Source: Sphingomonas sp. PP-CE-3G-477
GTDB lineage: Bacteria > Pseudomonadota > Alphaproteobacteria > Sphingomonadales > Sphingomonadaceae
Length of the DNA stretch: 64,000 nt
Direction: 5' to 3'
Assembly: GCF_003050745.1 (NCBI RefSeq)
Contig: NZ_QAOF01000002.1
Location: 124,001 to 188,000 of the forward strand
The position numbers were made by a program, and so were the translations under genes. Of the stretch, positions 55,544-64,000 are shown piece after piece. Every line of letters begins with the position of its first letter. Position 1 is the first letter of the stretch. Below the pieces are notes generated by a model, which did not search any database, was not told where the DNA came from, and saw nothing but the letters and a program-made list of their open reading frames with translations.

Positions 55544-56278
55544 ATGATCGAACGGCTCGTTTCCATCATGGCGCGACTGCGTCATCCGGTCGAAGGTTGC
55601 GAATGGGATCGCGTTCAGACGTGGTCGACCATCGCGCCTTACACGATCGAGGAAGCCTATGAGGTCGCGGACGCGATCGCGCGCGATGACCCGGCGGACC
55701 TCAAGGACGAACTCGGCGACCTGTTGCTCCAAGTGGTGTTCCACAGCCGTATCGCCGAGGAGTCCGGCGCGTTCACCTTGGCTGATGTCGTTGCCGCTAT
55801 CAGCGACAAGATGGAGCGTCGTCACCCTCACATATTCGGCGACGCAACCTCCTCGCCAGGTTGGGAAACGATCAAGGCCGCCGAGCGCGCGGAGAAGTCC
55901 GATCACAGCGCTCTCGCCGGCGTGGCGATCGGACTGCCGGCTCTGGCTCGTGCAGAAAAACTACAGAAGCGTGCCGCCCGTGTCGGGTTCGACTGGCCGG
56001 ATTCGGCTGGGCCTCTCGCCAAGGTTGTCGAGGAAATAGAAGAGGTTCGCGAGGCCGGCTTAGACACGGTAGAAGAGGAAATCGGCGATCTACTGTTTGC
56101 CGTGACCAACTGGGCACGGCATCTCGGTGTCGATCCCGAAGCCGCGCTCAGGGCCGGCAACGCCAAGTTCGAAGCACGTTTCCGGGCAATAGAGGCCGAT
56201 GGCGGCGACGCGTTCGCCGCCATGACGCTCGATCAGAAGGAAGCGCTATGGCAGGCGGTCAAGCATCGCGGCGGCTGA
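55544..56278 (+). CDS. mazG: MazG, nucleoside triphosphate pyrophosphohydrolase
   Basis: 244-aa tandem MazG protein that hydrolyses NTPs to NMP and PPi (house-cleaning and (p)ppGpp-linked survival). First domain: CEWDRVQTWSTIAPYTIEEAYE in part, then DELGDLLLQVVFH. Second domain: EEIEEVREAGLDTVEEEIGDLLFAVTNW in part; both carry the EEXXE...EXXD metal sites. ATG 55544 has GGAG (55535-55538) upstream and is preferred over ATG 55532. The 3' end overlaps the convergent hflX by 20 bp. Confidence 0.94.
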   Translation: MIERLVSIMARLRHPVEGCEWDRVQTWSTIAPYTIEEAYEVADAIARDDPADLKDELGDLLLQVVFHSRIAEESGAFTLADVVAAISDKMERRHPHIFGDATSSPGWETIKAAERAEKSDHSALAGVAIGLPALARAEKLQKRAARVGFDWPDSAGPLAKVVEEIEEVREAGLDTVEEEIGDLLFAVTNWARHLGVDPEAALRAGNAKFEARFRAIEADGGDAFAAMTLDQKEALWQAVKHRGG

Positions 56279-57551
56279 ATCGGTCGTAGTCGGTCTCGGA
56301 CAACCGGACATCGTAGGTCGTATCGAGCTCGTCGCTGACGCTGCCCAGCACTTCGCCGTGCGCATGGAGCCACGCCGCCCCCGCTCCGTCGCTGGCCTCG
56401 ATCGTGATGCTATAGCGTCGGTGGGCGCCGGTGAGCTTCGCCGCCACCTGCTCGATGAGGTGCTGGACCCCTTCCCCGCTCAGCGCGGAGATCGCCACGA
56501 CGTCGTCACGATGCGCTGCCTGCCCGGCGATCTCGTCGTGCGTGTCGGCATCGAGAAGATCGAGCTTGTTCCATACTTCGAATCGCGGCGTGTTTTCATC
56601 GACGCCGATCTCCGCGAGCACGGTCTCGACGTCGGTGCGCTGCGCCTCGGTGTCCGGATGCGCAATATCGCGGATGTGCACGAGCAGGTCCGCCGACACC
56701 ACCTCTTCCAGCGTCGCCTTGAACGCTGCGACCAATTGGGTCGGCAGATCGGACACGAAGCCTACCGTGTCGGACAGGATCGCCTTGTCGATGCCCGGAA
56801 GCTGGATCTGCCGTAGCGTCGGGTCGAGCGTTGCGAACAACAGGTCCTCCGCCATCACGTCGGCGCCGGTCAGCCGATTGAACAGAGTCGACTTGCCAGC
56901 ATTGGTGTACCCGACCAGAGCAATGACCGGCCAGGGCGCGCGCTGACGGCGTTCGCGGTGCAAGCCACGCGTGCGACTGACCTGCTCCAGCTCGCGCTTG
57001 AGCCGGGCCATGCGGTCGCGGATCAGGCGACGATCCGCTTCGATCTGCGTCTCACCTGGGCCACCGAGGAAGCCGAAGCCACCCCGCTGGCGCTCGAGAT
57101 GCGTCCAACTGCGGACCAAACGCCCTGCCTGATAGTCGAGATGCGCGAGTTCGACCTGCAACCGACCTTCGGCGGTCGCCGCGCGCTCGCCGAAGATCTC
57201 GAGGATCAGTCCGGTCCGGTCGATGACCTTGGTTTCGAGCGCTTTTTCCAGATTGCGCTGCTGGATGGGGGTAAGACTCGCGTCGAACACGACGAGCCCC
57301 GCCTCTTCCATGCGCACCTGCGTCGCGAGCAGTTCGACCTGCCCGCTCCCGATCAGCGTCGCCGGCTTGGCCTGCCGCACGCGATAGGCGATCCGTTCGA
57401 CGACCTCGACACCGATGGCCGCAGCAAGACCTGCGGTCTCCTCCAGGCGAGCATCGACGTCACGGGTCGCGTCACCCTGATCGGGCAGCACAACGATCGC
57501 CCGCGCGCCGCGCGTGAATTCGTTCCGGTCGCGTTCGAAACCACTACTCAA
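56259..57551 (-). CDS. hflX: HflX, ribosome-associated GTPase
   Basis: 430-aa GTPase that splits stalled 70S ribosomes under stress. N-terminal HflX domain (about 20-190) with [17 protein letters not shown] and the [13 protein letters not shown] block; G1 is GYTNAGKST near residue 212 and G3 [13 protein letters not shown] 57551 overlaps the hfq stop by 4 bp, the usual hfq-hflX coupling. The 3' end runs 20 bp into convergent mazG. Confidence 0.95.
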   Translation of the reverse strand: MSSGFERDRNEFTRGARAIVVLPDQGDATRDVDARLEETAGLAAAIGVEVVERIAYRVRQAKPATLIGSGQVELLATQVRMEEAGLVVFDASLTPIQQRNLEKALETKVIDRTGLILEIFGERAATAEGRLQVELAHLDYQAGRLVRSWTHLERQRGGFGFLGGPGETQIEADRRLIRDRMARLKRELEQVSRTRGLHRERRQRAPWPVIALVGYTNAGKSTLFNRLTGADVMAEDLLFATLDPTLRQIQLPGIDKAILSDTVGFVSDLPTQLVAAFKATLEEVVSADLLVHIRDIAHPDTEAQRTDVETVLAEIGVDENTPRFEVWNKLDLLDADTHDEIAGQAAHRDDVVAISALSGEGVQHLIEQVAAKLTGAHRRYSITIEASDGAGAAWLHAHGEVLGSVSDELDTTYDVRLSETDYDRFSRRDA

Positions 57552-58051
57552 TCGTCATCGTCCGTTCCATCCGTATCAGTAGGCTCTTCGGCAAGGTTCA
57601 GCGGGCGGGCCGGCTGGATCGTCGAGACAGCGTGCTTGTAGACGAGTTGCGCCATGCCTTCGCGCTGGAGCAGCATGCAGAACAGGTCGAAGCCTGCGAT
57701 CTGGCCCTGCAGCATGACGCCGTTGATCAGGAACATCGTCACGCTGTCTTCGGATTTCCGCACCGCGTTGAGGAAGATATCCTGCAACAACGGGTGCTTC
57801 TTCTGGCTTTCTCCCACCGCATCGACGATTGCCGACACGTCCATGGGGCCAGCTGGCATGATCGTCGAGATCGCATGCTTGTAGATCAGCTGCGACTGCC
57901 CATCGCGACGGAGCAGAACGGAAAAATTATCGAACCATGTGACGATGCCCTGAAGCTTAACGCCTTTGACAAGGAACATGGTTACGGGCGTCTTGGAGCG
58001 CCGAAGTGCGTTCAGGAAGAGATCCTGGAGCGAGCCTGGTTTTTCGGCCAA
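57548..58051 (-). CDS. hfq: Hfq with two tandem Sm domains
   Basis: 167-aa RNA chaperone made of two complete Hfq repeats. Repeat 1 covers about residues 7-68 ([24 protein letters not shown] at 57-60). Repeat 2 covers about 88-150 ([24 protein letters not shown] at 138-141). An acidic tail (DTDGTDDDD) ends the protein. Normal Hfq is about 70-110 aa and forms hexamers; this one should form a trimer of two-domain chains. Rim basic residues are RR in repeat 1 and RK in repeat 2. The distal-face Lys32 of repeat 1 is Met113 in repeat 2, suggesting the two halves differ in RNA binding. Followed by hflX. Confidence 0.96.
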   Translation of the reverse strand: MAEKPGSLQDLFLNALRRSKTPVTMFLVKGVKLQGIVTWFDNFSVLLRRDGQSQLIYKHAISTIMPAGPMDVSAIVDAVGESQKKHPLLQDIFLNAVRKSEDSVTMFLINGVMLQGQIAGFDLFCMLLQREGMAQLVYKHAVSTIQPARPLNLAEEPTDTDGTDDDD

Positions 58052-58150
58052 TGGGATAACCCTTTATTTTTGGCGGGACTTTGCCCGCGAGGCGCCGTTT
58101 CCCGGCGTCGGAGATGCCCCCGGTTACCGGGAGCGGTACTGATCTATGAT

Positions 58151-58179
58151 CGCCGCCCTGCTATATCCAGAGGGCGGCG
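58151..58179 (-). repeat. Hairpin in the ntrX-hfq intergenic region
   Basis: Perfect 9-bp inverted repeat CGCCGCCCT (58151-58159) / AGGGCGGCG (58171-58179), located 12 bases after the ntrX stop on the minus strand. No T-run follows, so at most a weak or Rho-assisted terminator or processing site before hfq. The remaining 100 bp up to hfq should hold its promoter; no consensus was recognised. Confidence 0.5.
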
Positions 58180-58191
58180 AAATTACGGCGT

Positions 58192-59568
58192 CTATTCTTC
58201 GCGCGTTTCGGTGATGCCAAGCAGCTTCAACTTTCGATGAAGCGCCGAACGCTCCATGCCGATGAAGCTGGCGGTGCGCGATATATTGCCCGAAAATCGC
58301 CGGATCTGGACCCGAAGATATTCACGCTCGAACGTCTCGCGCGCTTCACGCAGCGGTGATCCCATGATCGCAGTCGATCCGGCCGAACCGATATCGCCTT
58401 GATCGCCCAGGACCTCGGCCGGCAACAGATCGAGATCGATCTGGCCGATCCGGTCTCCCGGCGCGAGAATGATCGTACGCTCGACGACGTTACGCAGCTG
58501 GCGAACATTTCCTGGCCAGTCGTAGGATTGTAACGCGACCATCGCATCAGGAGCGATTTCCGGCGTCGGCACGCGGCGCTCGGACGCGTAATGCGCAATG
58601 AAATGCTGGACCAGCGCGGGGATGTCCTCGCGACGATCGGAAAGCGGCGGGATCATCACCGGTACTACGTTGAGGCGGTAATAGAGGTCTTCGCGGAAGC
58701 GGCCTTCGGCAATTTCGACGACAAGATCGCGTGCGGTGGCGGATACGACGCGGACGTCGACCTTCACGACCCGCGTACCACCCACGCGCGTGAAGCTCTG
58801 ATCGGTCAGCGCGCGGAGGATACGCGCCTGTGTCGTGATCGGCATGTCAGCGATCTCGTCGAGAAACAGCGTGCCGCCATGCGCCTGTTCGAACAGACCC
58901 GGACGAACGAGATCGCCTGCCTCCTCGACGCCGAACAGCTCCTCGTCGACACGCTCGGGCGTCATCCGCGCCGCACTGACGATGATGAACGGCGCATCGG
59001 TCCGCAAGCTCCAGCCGTGGAGCAGACGCGCCGCGACCTCCTTCCCGACCCCTGCCCCACCCATGATAAGCACACGGCTACCGGTCGCGGCGACCCGCTT
59101 GAGTGTCGCACGCACGCCGTTGATCGATCCCGAACTCCCGGTGAGATCGGTTTCGCGACCGACCGTAGCGCGCAACGTCGCCACTTCGCGACGAAGCCGC
59201 TCGGTCTCGGTCGCACGGGCGACCATGAGCAGCAGGCGCTCGGCTTCGAACGGCTTTTCGATGAAGTCGGACGCGCCCCGCCGGATCGCTGCGACGGCCG
59301 TATCCAGATTGCCGTGCCCGGAGATTACGAGCACCGGGATCGACGGATCGCGGCGCTTGATCTCATCGAGCAGTTCGAGCCCATCGAGGCGCGACCCCTG
59401 GAGCCATACGTCGAGCAGCACCAGCGACGGGCGACGCGCGGCAATCGCCTCCAGTGCGGAATCGCTGTCGCCAGCGTCGCGCGTATCATAGCCTTCGTCC
59501 TCCAGGACGCCGGCAACGAGTTCACGGATGTCACGTTCGTCGTCAACGACGAGAATATCGAGCGCCAT
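58192..59568 (-). CDS. ntrX: NtrX, nitrogen/redox response regulator lacking the GAFTGA loop
   Basis: 458-aa regulator partnered with NtrY. Receiver domain 1-120 with phospho-acceptor D53 (LLDVWL), AAA+ domain with Walker A GGAGVGKE (170-177) and Walker B TLFLDEIAD, and a Fis-type HTH at the C-terminus (GNISRTASFIGMERSALHRKL). Where sigma-54 activators carry GAFTGA, this protein reads LFGVEEAGDLVRPGLFEQ (211-228), four residues shorter than NtrC, so direct sigma-54 activation is unlikely. It may act as a sigma-70-type regulator. The ntrY stop is 4 bp upstream. Confidence 0.93.
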   Translation of the reverse strand: MALDILVVDDERDIRELVAGVLEDEGYDTRDAGDSDSALEAIAARRPSLVLLDVWLQGSRLDGLELLDEIKRRDPSIPVLVISGHGNLDTAVAAIRRGASDFIEKPFEAERLLLMVARATETERLRREVATLRATVGRETDLTGSSGSINGVRATLKRVAATGSRVLIMGGAGVGKEVAARLLHGWSLRTDAPFIIVSAARMTPERVDEELFGVEEAGDLVRPGLFEQAHGGTLFLDEIADMPITTQARILRALTDQSFTRVGGTRVVKVDVRVVSATARDLVVEIAEGRFREDLYYRLNVVPVMIPPLSDRREDIPALVQHFIAHYASERRVPTPEIAPDAMVALQSYDWPGNVRQLRNVVERTIILAPGDRIGQIDLDLLPAEVLGDQGDIGSAGSTAIMGSPLREARETFEREYLRVQIRRFSGNISRTASFIGMERSALHRKLKLLGITETREE

Positions 59569-59572
59569 TAAT

Positions 59573-61816
59573 TCATGTCCGGTTGCGGGTCATCGTATGG
59601 AGTTGGCCCTCCCCAGCCAACTCGGGTGCCGATGCCCCTTGGTCGAGCGCGGCCAGCGCCTTGGCGTCGAAGATCATGGTGACGAGCGTGCCGCCACCGG
59701 GTCGATCGGAAAAGCCGATCGTTCCGCAATGCTCCTCAATGATCTTCTTGACGATGGCAAGCCCAAGGCCAGTGCCTCGTGCTCGCGTCGTCACATAGGG
59801 TTCAACGATCCGGTCTCGGTCGGCGGGAAGGCCGATGCCGGTATCCGCGACCGCGATACTCACGCAGTTCCCTGCCTCGGTCAATGTCATCGTCACGCTG
59901 CCACCGGGTTCGCCGCGTGTTTCAATGGCTTCGACGGCGTTCTTGACGATGTTCGTGAGCGCCTGACCGATCTGGCGGCGATCGCAGACGAGTGTCAGAC
60001 CGGGATCGTCCTGGACGAGATGGAAACCGATACTCGGGTGCGCGACCTCATGGAGGAACAGCGCCTGCCGCGCGGCATCGACCAGCGATTCCTCACGGAA
60101 CACGGGCTTGGGCATGCGCGCGAACGATGAAAATTCATCGACCATGCGACGAAGATCGCCGACTTGGCGGATGATCGTATCGGTCAATCGCGAGAACGTC
60201 CCGTCCTGCATCTCGGTCTTGGCGCCGTATCGCCGTTGCAGGCGTTCCGCGGCCAACTGGATTGGCGTCAGCGGGTTCTTGATCTCATGCGCAATCCGGC
60301 GCGCGACGTCGGACCAGGCCGCGCGACGCTGATCGAGCAACTGCTGCGTGATGTCGTCGAAGGTCAGGATTGGGCCGGTCGCGGGGCGCGCGATACGCAC
60401 CGCGAGCGTACGGACGTCACCCGCCTGCCCTACCTCGACGATCGCCTCGCGGTCGCCGCTGTCGAGCATCGCATCGAGTTCGGGGGCAACGTCGACGAGC
60501 TTGCGGCCGACGAGGTTCCCGCTGCCGATGCCGGTGCCGAGCAATCCCGATGCAGAGTCGTTGGTGATCGTGATTGTCCGGTCCCGGCCCGTCGCAATGA
60601 CGCCGGCGGACACGCCCGCCATCACGGCCTCGATCAGCGCGCGTCGGCTTTCGAGCTGACCGTTCGCGGTAACGAGTTCGGTGTTCTGCTCCTCGAGGCG
60701 GCCGGTCATCTGGTTGAACGCCCTGGCGAGCGTGCCGACCTCGTCCCGACTGCGTGGGTCGGGCACGCGCGCGGTAAGATCGCCGCCCTCGACCCGTCGG
60801 GCCGCGTCGACGAGTTCGCCGACCGGACGTACCAGGCGATCCGCCACCGCAAGCGCGATCCACACCGCGATGCCGACGATCAGCAACGAGATCAGCAGGA
60901 GCGCCGCGTTGAACGTCAATTGCAGTCGACGCGACCGCGCTAGCAGCGAGCGATAACTCTTCAGAACCTCGTTCGCGCGGACCGTCTGCCCAGACAGCAA
61001 CTTGGTGTCCTCGACACGCCCCGCGTACAGAAACAGCTCGTCGGACCCCGGCAGCATCGTGATGGTCTGGATACGCTCGCCGGTCACAGTAACGACCGCG
61101 GTCTTGCCCGCCCGCAGCTCGGCGATCGCAGCCGGCGTCACCTGCCGGGCGAAGTCGATTTCGTACGGATTGACGATCGCGAAGGTCTGGATGTCGCCCT
61201 GCGGCGTGACCTTGAACAGCGCGCCTTCGGACAGGCTGCGGTAATAGACCTGCTGGAGGAAGAAACCGGAGAAGTCGGGGCCTTGGAGCGATTTCTCCTG
61301 CAGATAGCCGGACATGTCCGCGGCCATCGTCACGGTCGCTTCCTGCCACCGGTTCAGCTGGCGCGCGTAGGAGGATTGCGCGAGCGCGGTGGCATTCTCG
61401 AGCATCCCGCGCGCCTGATCCGAATACCAGAACTGGACGCCGTACTGGAACAGCAACGACGCGAAGATCGTCACCAACAGCATCGGCACCGCAGCGACGA
61501 TCGAGAAAAGCGCAACCAGCCGAACGTGCAGTCGGCCACCGCCACCGACCGGCGAGCGGGCCGCGCGCCGCATCGCCACGCGTCGCCCGAGTAGCATCAG
61601 CAACGCGATGCCGGGCACGAGATTGGCGACGAGCAGCAGCGCAACGAGCGGCGGTTCCAGCAGGCGCTGCGGCGCATCCGTGCCAGCGATGATGAAGTAG
61701 CTCGCCAACGCGGTCGCGAGGGCCGCCGCAAGCACCAGCAGCTCGACGGCGGGCGTCACCGAGAACCGGTGCGCGGGTCCGTCTTCATCCATAGGTAGCG
61801 CCGCGGAAGCGATCAT
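59573..61816 (-). CDS. ntrY: NtrY, membrane sensor histidine kinase
   Basis: 747-aa sensor: three N-terminal membrane segments (about 25-45, 57-77, 98-122), a periplasmic domain to about 300, a fourth segment (about 308-330), HAMP (about 330-385), PAS (about 395-490), then the kinase. H-box RIAHEIKNPLTP with H510, N-box NIVKNAVEA, G-boxes DTGIGLP and GTGLGLAIVKK. It phosphorylates NtrX. ATG 61816 gives the full frame; ATG 61792 (MDEDGPAHRF) is an equally plausible start, neither having a clear ribosome site. Confidence 0.94.
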   Translation of the reverse strand: MIASAALPMDEDGPAHRFSVTPAVELLVLAAALATALASYFIIAGTDAPQRLLEPPLVALLLVANLVPGIALLMLLGRRVAMRRAARSPVGGGGRLHVRLVALFSIVAAVPMLLVTIFASLLFQYGVQFWYSDQARGMLENATALAQSSYARQLNRWQEATVTMAADMSGYLQEKSLQGPDFSGFFLQQVYYRSLSEGALFKVTPQGDIQTFAIVNPYEIDFARQVTPAAIAELRAGKTAVVTVTGERIQTITMLPGSDELFLYAGRVEDTKLLSGQTVRANEVLKSYRSLLARSRRLQLTFNAALLLISLLIVGIAVWIALAVADRLVRPVGELVDAARRVEGGDLTARVPDPRSRDEVGTLARAFNQMTGRLEEQNTELVTANGQLESRRALIEAVMAGVSAGVIATGRDRTITITNDSASGLLGTGIGSGNLVGRKLVDVAPELDAMLDSGDREAIVEVGQAGDVRTLAVRIARPATGPILTFDDITQQLLDQRRAAWSDVARRIAHEIKNPLTPIQLAAERLQRRYGAKTEMQDGTFSRLTDTIIRQVGDLRRMVDEFSSFARMPKPVFREESLVDAARQALFLHEVAHPSIGFHLVQDDPGLTLVCDRRQIGQALTNIVKNAVEAIETRGEPGGSVTMTLTEAGNCVSIAVADTGIGLPADRDRIVEPYVTTRARGTGLGLAIVKKIIEEHCGTIGFSDRPGGGTLVTMIFDAKALAALDQGASAPELAGEGQLHTMTRNRT

Positions 61817-61868
61817 CGTTGCTTCGGTACAACGTCAACCGTTGCCTTGAAACCACATAATTTTCGTT

Positions 61869-63308
61869 TCAGGCGCGGCCTGCGTCATTTGGGCGGCTGT
61901 CGGCGACTGCGATGCCGAGCGTGTCGAGACGCTTGCGCAACGTATTGCGATTGATCCCCATCGCGCGTGCCGCACGAAGCTGATTCTGGCCGTGGCGCGC
62001 GAGCATCGTCTCGATCAGCGGACGCTCGACCTCGCCGATCACGCGGTCGTACAGCGTGCCGTCGTCGAGTGCGGCGGGGTTCTCGCGGGCGATCCGCTCG
62101 ATCAGCGCGCGAACGGCATGCGCGATATCGATGTCGGCGGCCTGGTCGATCGCTGTGGGCGTGCCGATCATCGTCCGGATCGCATCCGCGCCGATCACCT
62201 CGTCGCGCGAGAGAACGGCCAGCCGGCGCATCAGATTTTCGAGCTCTCGGACATTGCCCGGCCAGTCGTGCGCGCCGAGCGCGGTGAGCGCGTCGCTGGC
62301 GAGCTGCCGCCGGGGAAGCCCCTGCGCTGCTGCATGATCGAGAAAATGCCTGGCGAGCAAGGCGATATCCTGGCGACGTTCGCGTAACGGCGGCAGGACG
62401 ATCGGCACGACGTTGAGGCGGTAGAACAGGTCTTCGCGGAACTGGCCGGTGGCGACCTGCGCCGCGAGATCGCGATTGGTCGCGGCGACGATGCGGACGT
62501 CGACGCGGATCGTACGCGCGCCACCGACACTGGTGAACTCGCCCGATTGCAGGACGCGGAGCAGCCGGGTCTGCGCCTCCATCGGCATGTCGCCGATCTC
62601 GTCGAGGAACAACGTGCCGCCTGAGGCCTGCTCGAACCGACCGGCGTTGCGCGCGGCCGCGCCGGTAAAAGCGCCGCGCTCATGCCCGAACAGTTCGGCC
62701 TCGATCAGTTCGCGCGGGATCGCGGCCATGTTGATCGCGACGAACGGCGCCGCGCCGCGAGGGCCGAGATCGTGGATCGCGCGCGCGACGAGTTCCTTGC
62801 CGGTGCCCGACTCGCCCGAGATGAGGATGGTCAGGTCGTTCGAAACGACGCGTGCGATGATCCGGTAGACGTCCTGCATCGCCGCCGAACGGCCGATGAG
62901 CGGGAGAGCGCGGTCGGCATCATGCAGATCGTCTTCGGACGCCATGCCGCCTCGCGCGAGCGCACCAGTCACGGCGCGGGTAAGCACGTCGAGGTCGAAG
63001 GGCTTCGGGAGATATTCGTACGCACCGACCTCGGCCGCTCGCACCGCGGTGGTCAGCGTATTCTGCGCGGACAGGACGATGATCGGCAGCAACGGGAAGC
63101 GCGCCGCGACGTTGCGGACGTGATCGATCCCGTCGCCGTCGGGCAGAATCACGTCTGTGACGATGACGTCGGGCAAGGCGATTGCGAGCGCGCGTTCGAG
63201 CTGGGCGAGGCTGTCGGCGACGGTGACCTCGTGCCCGGCTCGGCGCAACGCCTGTGCGACGACGGTACGGATTGCGGCGTCGTCGTCGACGACCAGAACC
63301 GCACTCAT
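61869..63308 (-). CDS. ntrC: NtrC, nitrogen-regulation sigma-54 activator
   Basis: 479-aa response regulator. Receiver with D52 (VTDVILPDGDG), AAA+ with Walker A GESGTGK (165-171), an intact GAFTGA loop at 212-217, Walker B TLFLDEIGD, and a Fis-type HTH (NQLRAARAMGINRNTLRKRL). It activates sigma-54 genes for nitrogen assimilation after phosphorylation by NtrB. The start overlaps ntrB by 4 bp. A 52-bp gap precedes ntrY. Confidence 0.95.
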   Translation of the reverse strand: MSAVLVVDDDAAIRTVVAQALRRAGHEVTVADSLAQLERALAIALPDVIVTDVILPDGDGIDHVRNVAARFPLLPIIVLSAQNTLTTAVRAAEVGAYEYLPKPFDLDVLTRAVTGALARGGMASEDDLHDADRALPLIGRSAAMQDVYRIIARVVSNDLTILISGESGTGKELVARAIHDLGPRGAAPFVAINMAAIPRELIEAELFGHERGAFTGAAARNAGRFEQASGGTLFLDEIGDMPMEAQTRLLRVLQSGEFTSVGGARTIRVDVRIVAATNRDLAAQVATGQFREDLFYRLNVVPIVLPPLRERRQDIALLARHFLDHAAAQGLPRRQLASDALTALGAHDWPGNVRELENLMRRLAVLSRDEVIGADAIRTMIGTPTAIDQAADIDIAHAVRALIERIARENPAALDDGTLYDRVIGEVERPLIETMLARHGQNQLRAARAMGINRNTLRKRLDTLGIAVADSRPNDAGRA

Positions 63309-64000
63309 GACGCGGCTCTCGGCAACAGCAGGCGGAGGACGGTCATCTCGGGATTTCCTTCGCGGGCGTATTGGACGATGCCGCCCATGTCGCGCGTGAG
63401 CTTGTCGACGAGCGCGAGACCGAGCCCCTGCCCCTCGTGACGGCCGGACACGAACGGATCGAACAGGTGGTCGGCGATGTCGGCGGGGGCGCCCGGACCG
63501 TTATCGAAGATGCAGATCTCAATCGGCAGCGGCACGCGCGGCTTGCCCGGCGCGGCGCTGACGGTGATGCCGTGGCGATAGGCGGTCGTCATCACGAGCC
63601 GCGGCTCGCGTTCGTTTCTAACGGCTTCGCGCGCGTTCTTGAGCAGGTTTATGACGATCTGCAGCAGGGCATCTCGGTTGATCTGCGCCGGCGGGAGCGA
63701 AGGATCGAAGCGTTCCTCGATCGTGATTCCGCGCGCGAACCCGGCAAGGGCCAGCCGGCGGGCATGACCCAGCAGCGGATAGATGTTCTCGCTGGCGAGC
63801 GGCAGCGGCCGCGTGTCGCTGAAGTCCTGCATGCGGTCGATCAACGCGGCAATGCGGTCGACCTCCGTGACGATCAGCGTCGTCAGTTCGCCCGCGCCGA
63901 GCAACTGCGCGGCACCGCGGATGCCGGATAGCGGGTTCTTGATCTCGTGGGCGAGCATCGCGGCCGCGCCGACTGCCGCTCTCGCCCCGGCAGCCCGATC
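63305..64000 (-). CDS. ntrB: NtrB (GlnL) nitrogen sensor kinase, C-terminal part (5' truncated by window)
   Basis: The frame is open to the window edge; residues before the internal Met (DRAAGARAAVGAAA) continue the family sequence, so the start lies beyond 64000. Visible: H-box MLAHEIKNPLSG, N-box IVINLLKNAREA, G1 FDNGPGAPADIADHLFDPF (in part) and G2 GQGLGLALVDKL. It phosphorylates NtrC in response to PII signalling. The stop overlaps the ntrC start as ATGA. Confidence 0.93.
   Translation of the reverse strand, partial: DRAAGARAAVGAAAMLAHEIKNPLSGIRGAAQLLGAGELTTLIVTEVDRIAALIDRMQDFSDTRPLPLASENIYPLLGHARRLALAGFARGITIEERFDPSLPPAQINRDALLQIVINLLKNAREAVRNEREPRLVMTTAYRHGITVSAAPGKPRVPLPIEICIFDNGPGAPADIADHLFDPFVSGRHEGQGLGLALVDKLTRDMGGIVQYAREGNPEMTVLRLLLPRAAS

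Overview
The window is GC-rich (roughly two thirds by eye) and densely coded. It looks like the chromosome of a Sphingomonas-type alphaproteobacterium. The reasons are a tandem double-domain Hfq, an ntrBC-ntrYX-hfq-hflX gene order, several large TonB-dependent receptors including the Xanthomonas/Caulobacter/Sphingomonas type, the aerobic CobG-type cobalamin pathway, and short interspersed inverted repeats that resemble those I associate with sphingomonads. No phage, transposase, rRNA or CRISPR was seen. There is one tRNA (tRNA-Pro, anticodon TGG).

Layout. (1) 1-14313, cobalt and vitamin B12: the 3' end of a NiCoT-family Ni/Co permease, a cobalamin riboswitch, then cobW-cobN-cobG-cobH-cobI-cobJ, cobK on the opposite strand, and cobL-cobE-cobM-cobB-cobA-cobF. 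Most junctions are ATGA overlaps. Together these cover uroporphyrinogen III to the a,c-diamide plus the large chelatase subunit. cobS/cobT and the late adenosylation and nucleotide-loop genes are not here. (2) 14425-25872, mixed: a tiny membrane protein, an acidic 89-aa protein, a DUF1826 protein, an M3 dipeptidyl carboxypeptidase, two TonB-dependent receptors (one with a Fur-like operator), a glutathione transferase-like protein and a CPA1 Na+/H+ antiporter. (3) 25948-46077, a carbohydrate locus built around hexuronates and pectin-derived sugars. On the minus strand are a 1265-aa exported LamG-type protein of unknown activity, a DUF885 protein, a GH43 enzyme, an ExuT-type MFS permease and a 2-keto-4-pentenoate hydratase-family enzyme. 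On the plus strand are a LacI regulator, uxaC, kduI, kduD, kdgK, an exported carboxylesterase and a 1012-aa TonB receptor. A secreted cupin is divergent from that receptor. Four copies of a TGACACCGGT-type half-palindrome sit in the promoters and probably mark the LacI regulon. (4) 46122-55472, housekeeping: astB, tRNA-Pro, an MltB-type lytic transglycosylase, rlpA with a frameshifted SPOR domain, a D-Ala-D-Ala carboxypeptidase, holB, metG, tatD, a PhnP-like metallo-hydrolase and a membrane-anchored retropepsin-like protease. (5) 55544-64000: mazG convergent with the minus-strand series ntrB(partial)-ntrC-ntrY-ntrX-hfq-hflX.

How the genes work together. Region 1 is a B12-feedback-regulated factory for cobyrinic acid a,c-diamide with linked metal supply. 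Region 3 reads as outer-membrane import (TonB receptor), extracytoplasmic trimming (GH43, carboxylesterase, possibly the LamG protein), inner-membrane uptake (ExuT-like) and cytoplasmic conversion of hexuronates and unsaturated uronates to 2-keto-3-deoxygluconate and its phosphate (UxaC, KduI, KduD, KdgK). Regions 4 and 5 are ordinary envelope, translation and nitrogen-regulatory genes with a few real oddities: the broken SPOR domain, the duplicated Hfq, and an NtrX that has lost the sigma-54 contact loop while its neighbour NtrC keeps it.

I found no clearly undescribed multi-gene system. The best leads are the 1265-aa LamG protein with its DUF885-GH43 partners, the operator set with the exported cupin, and the rlpA frameshift.
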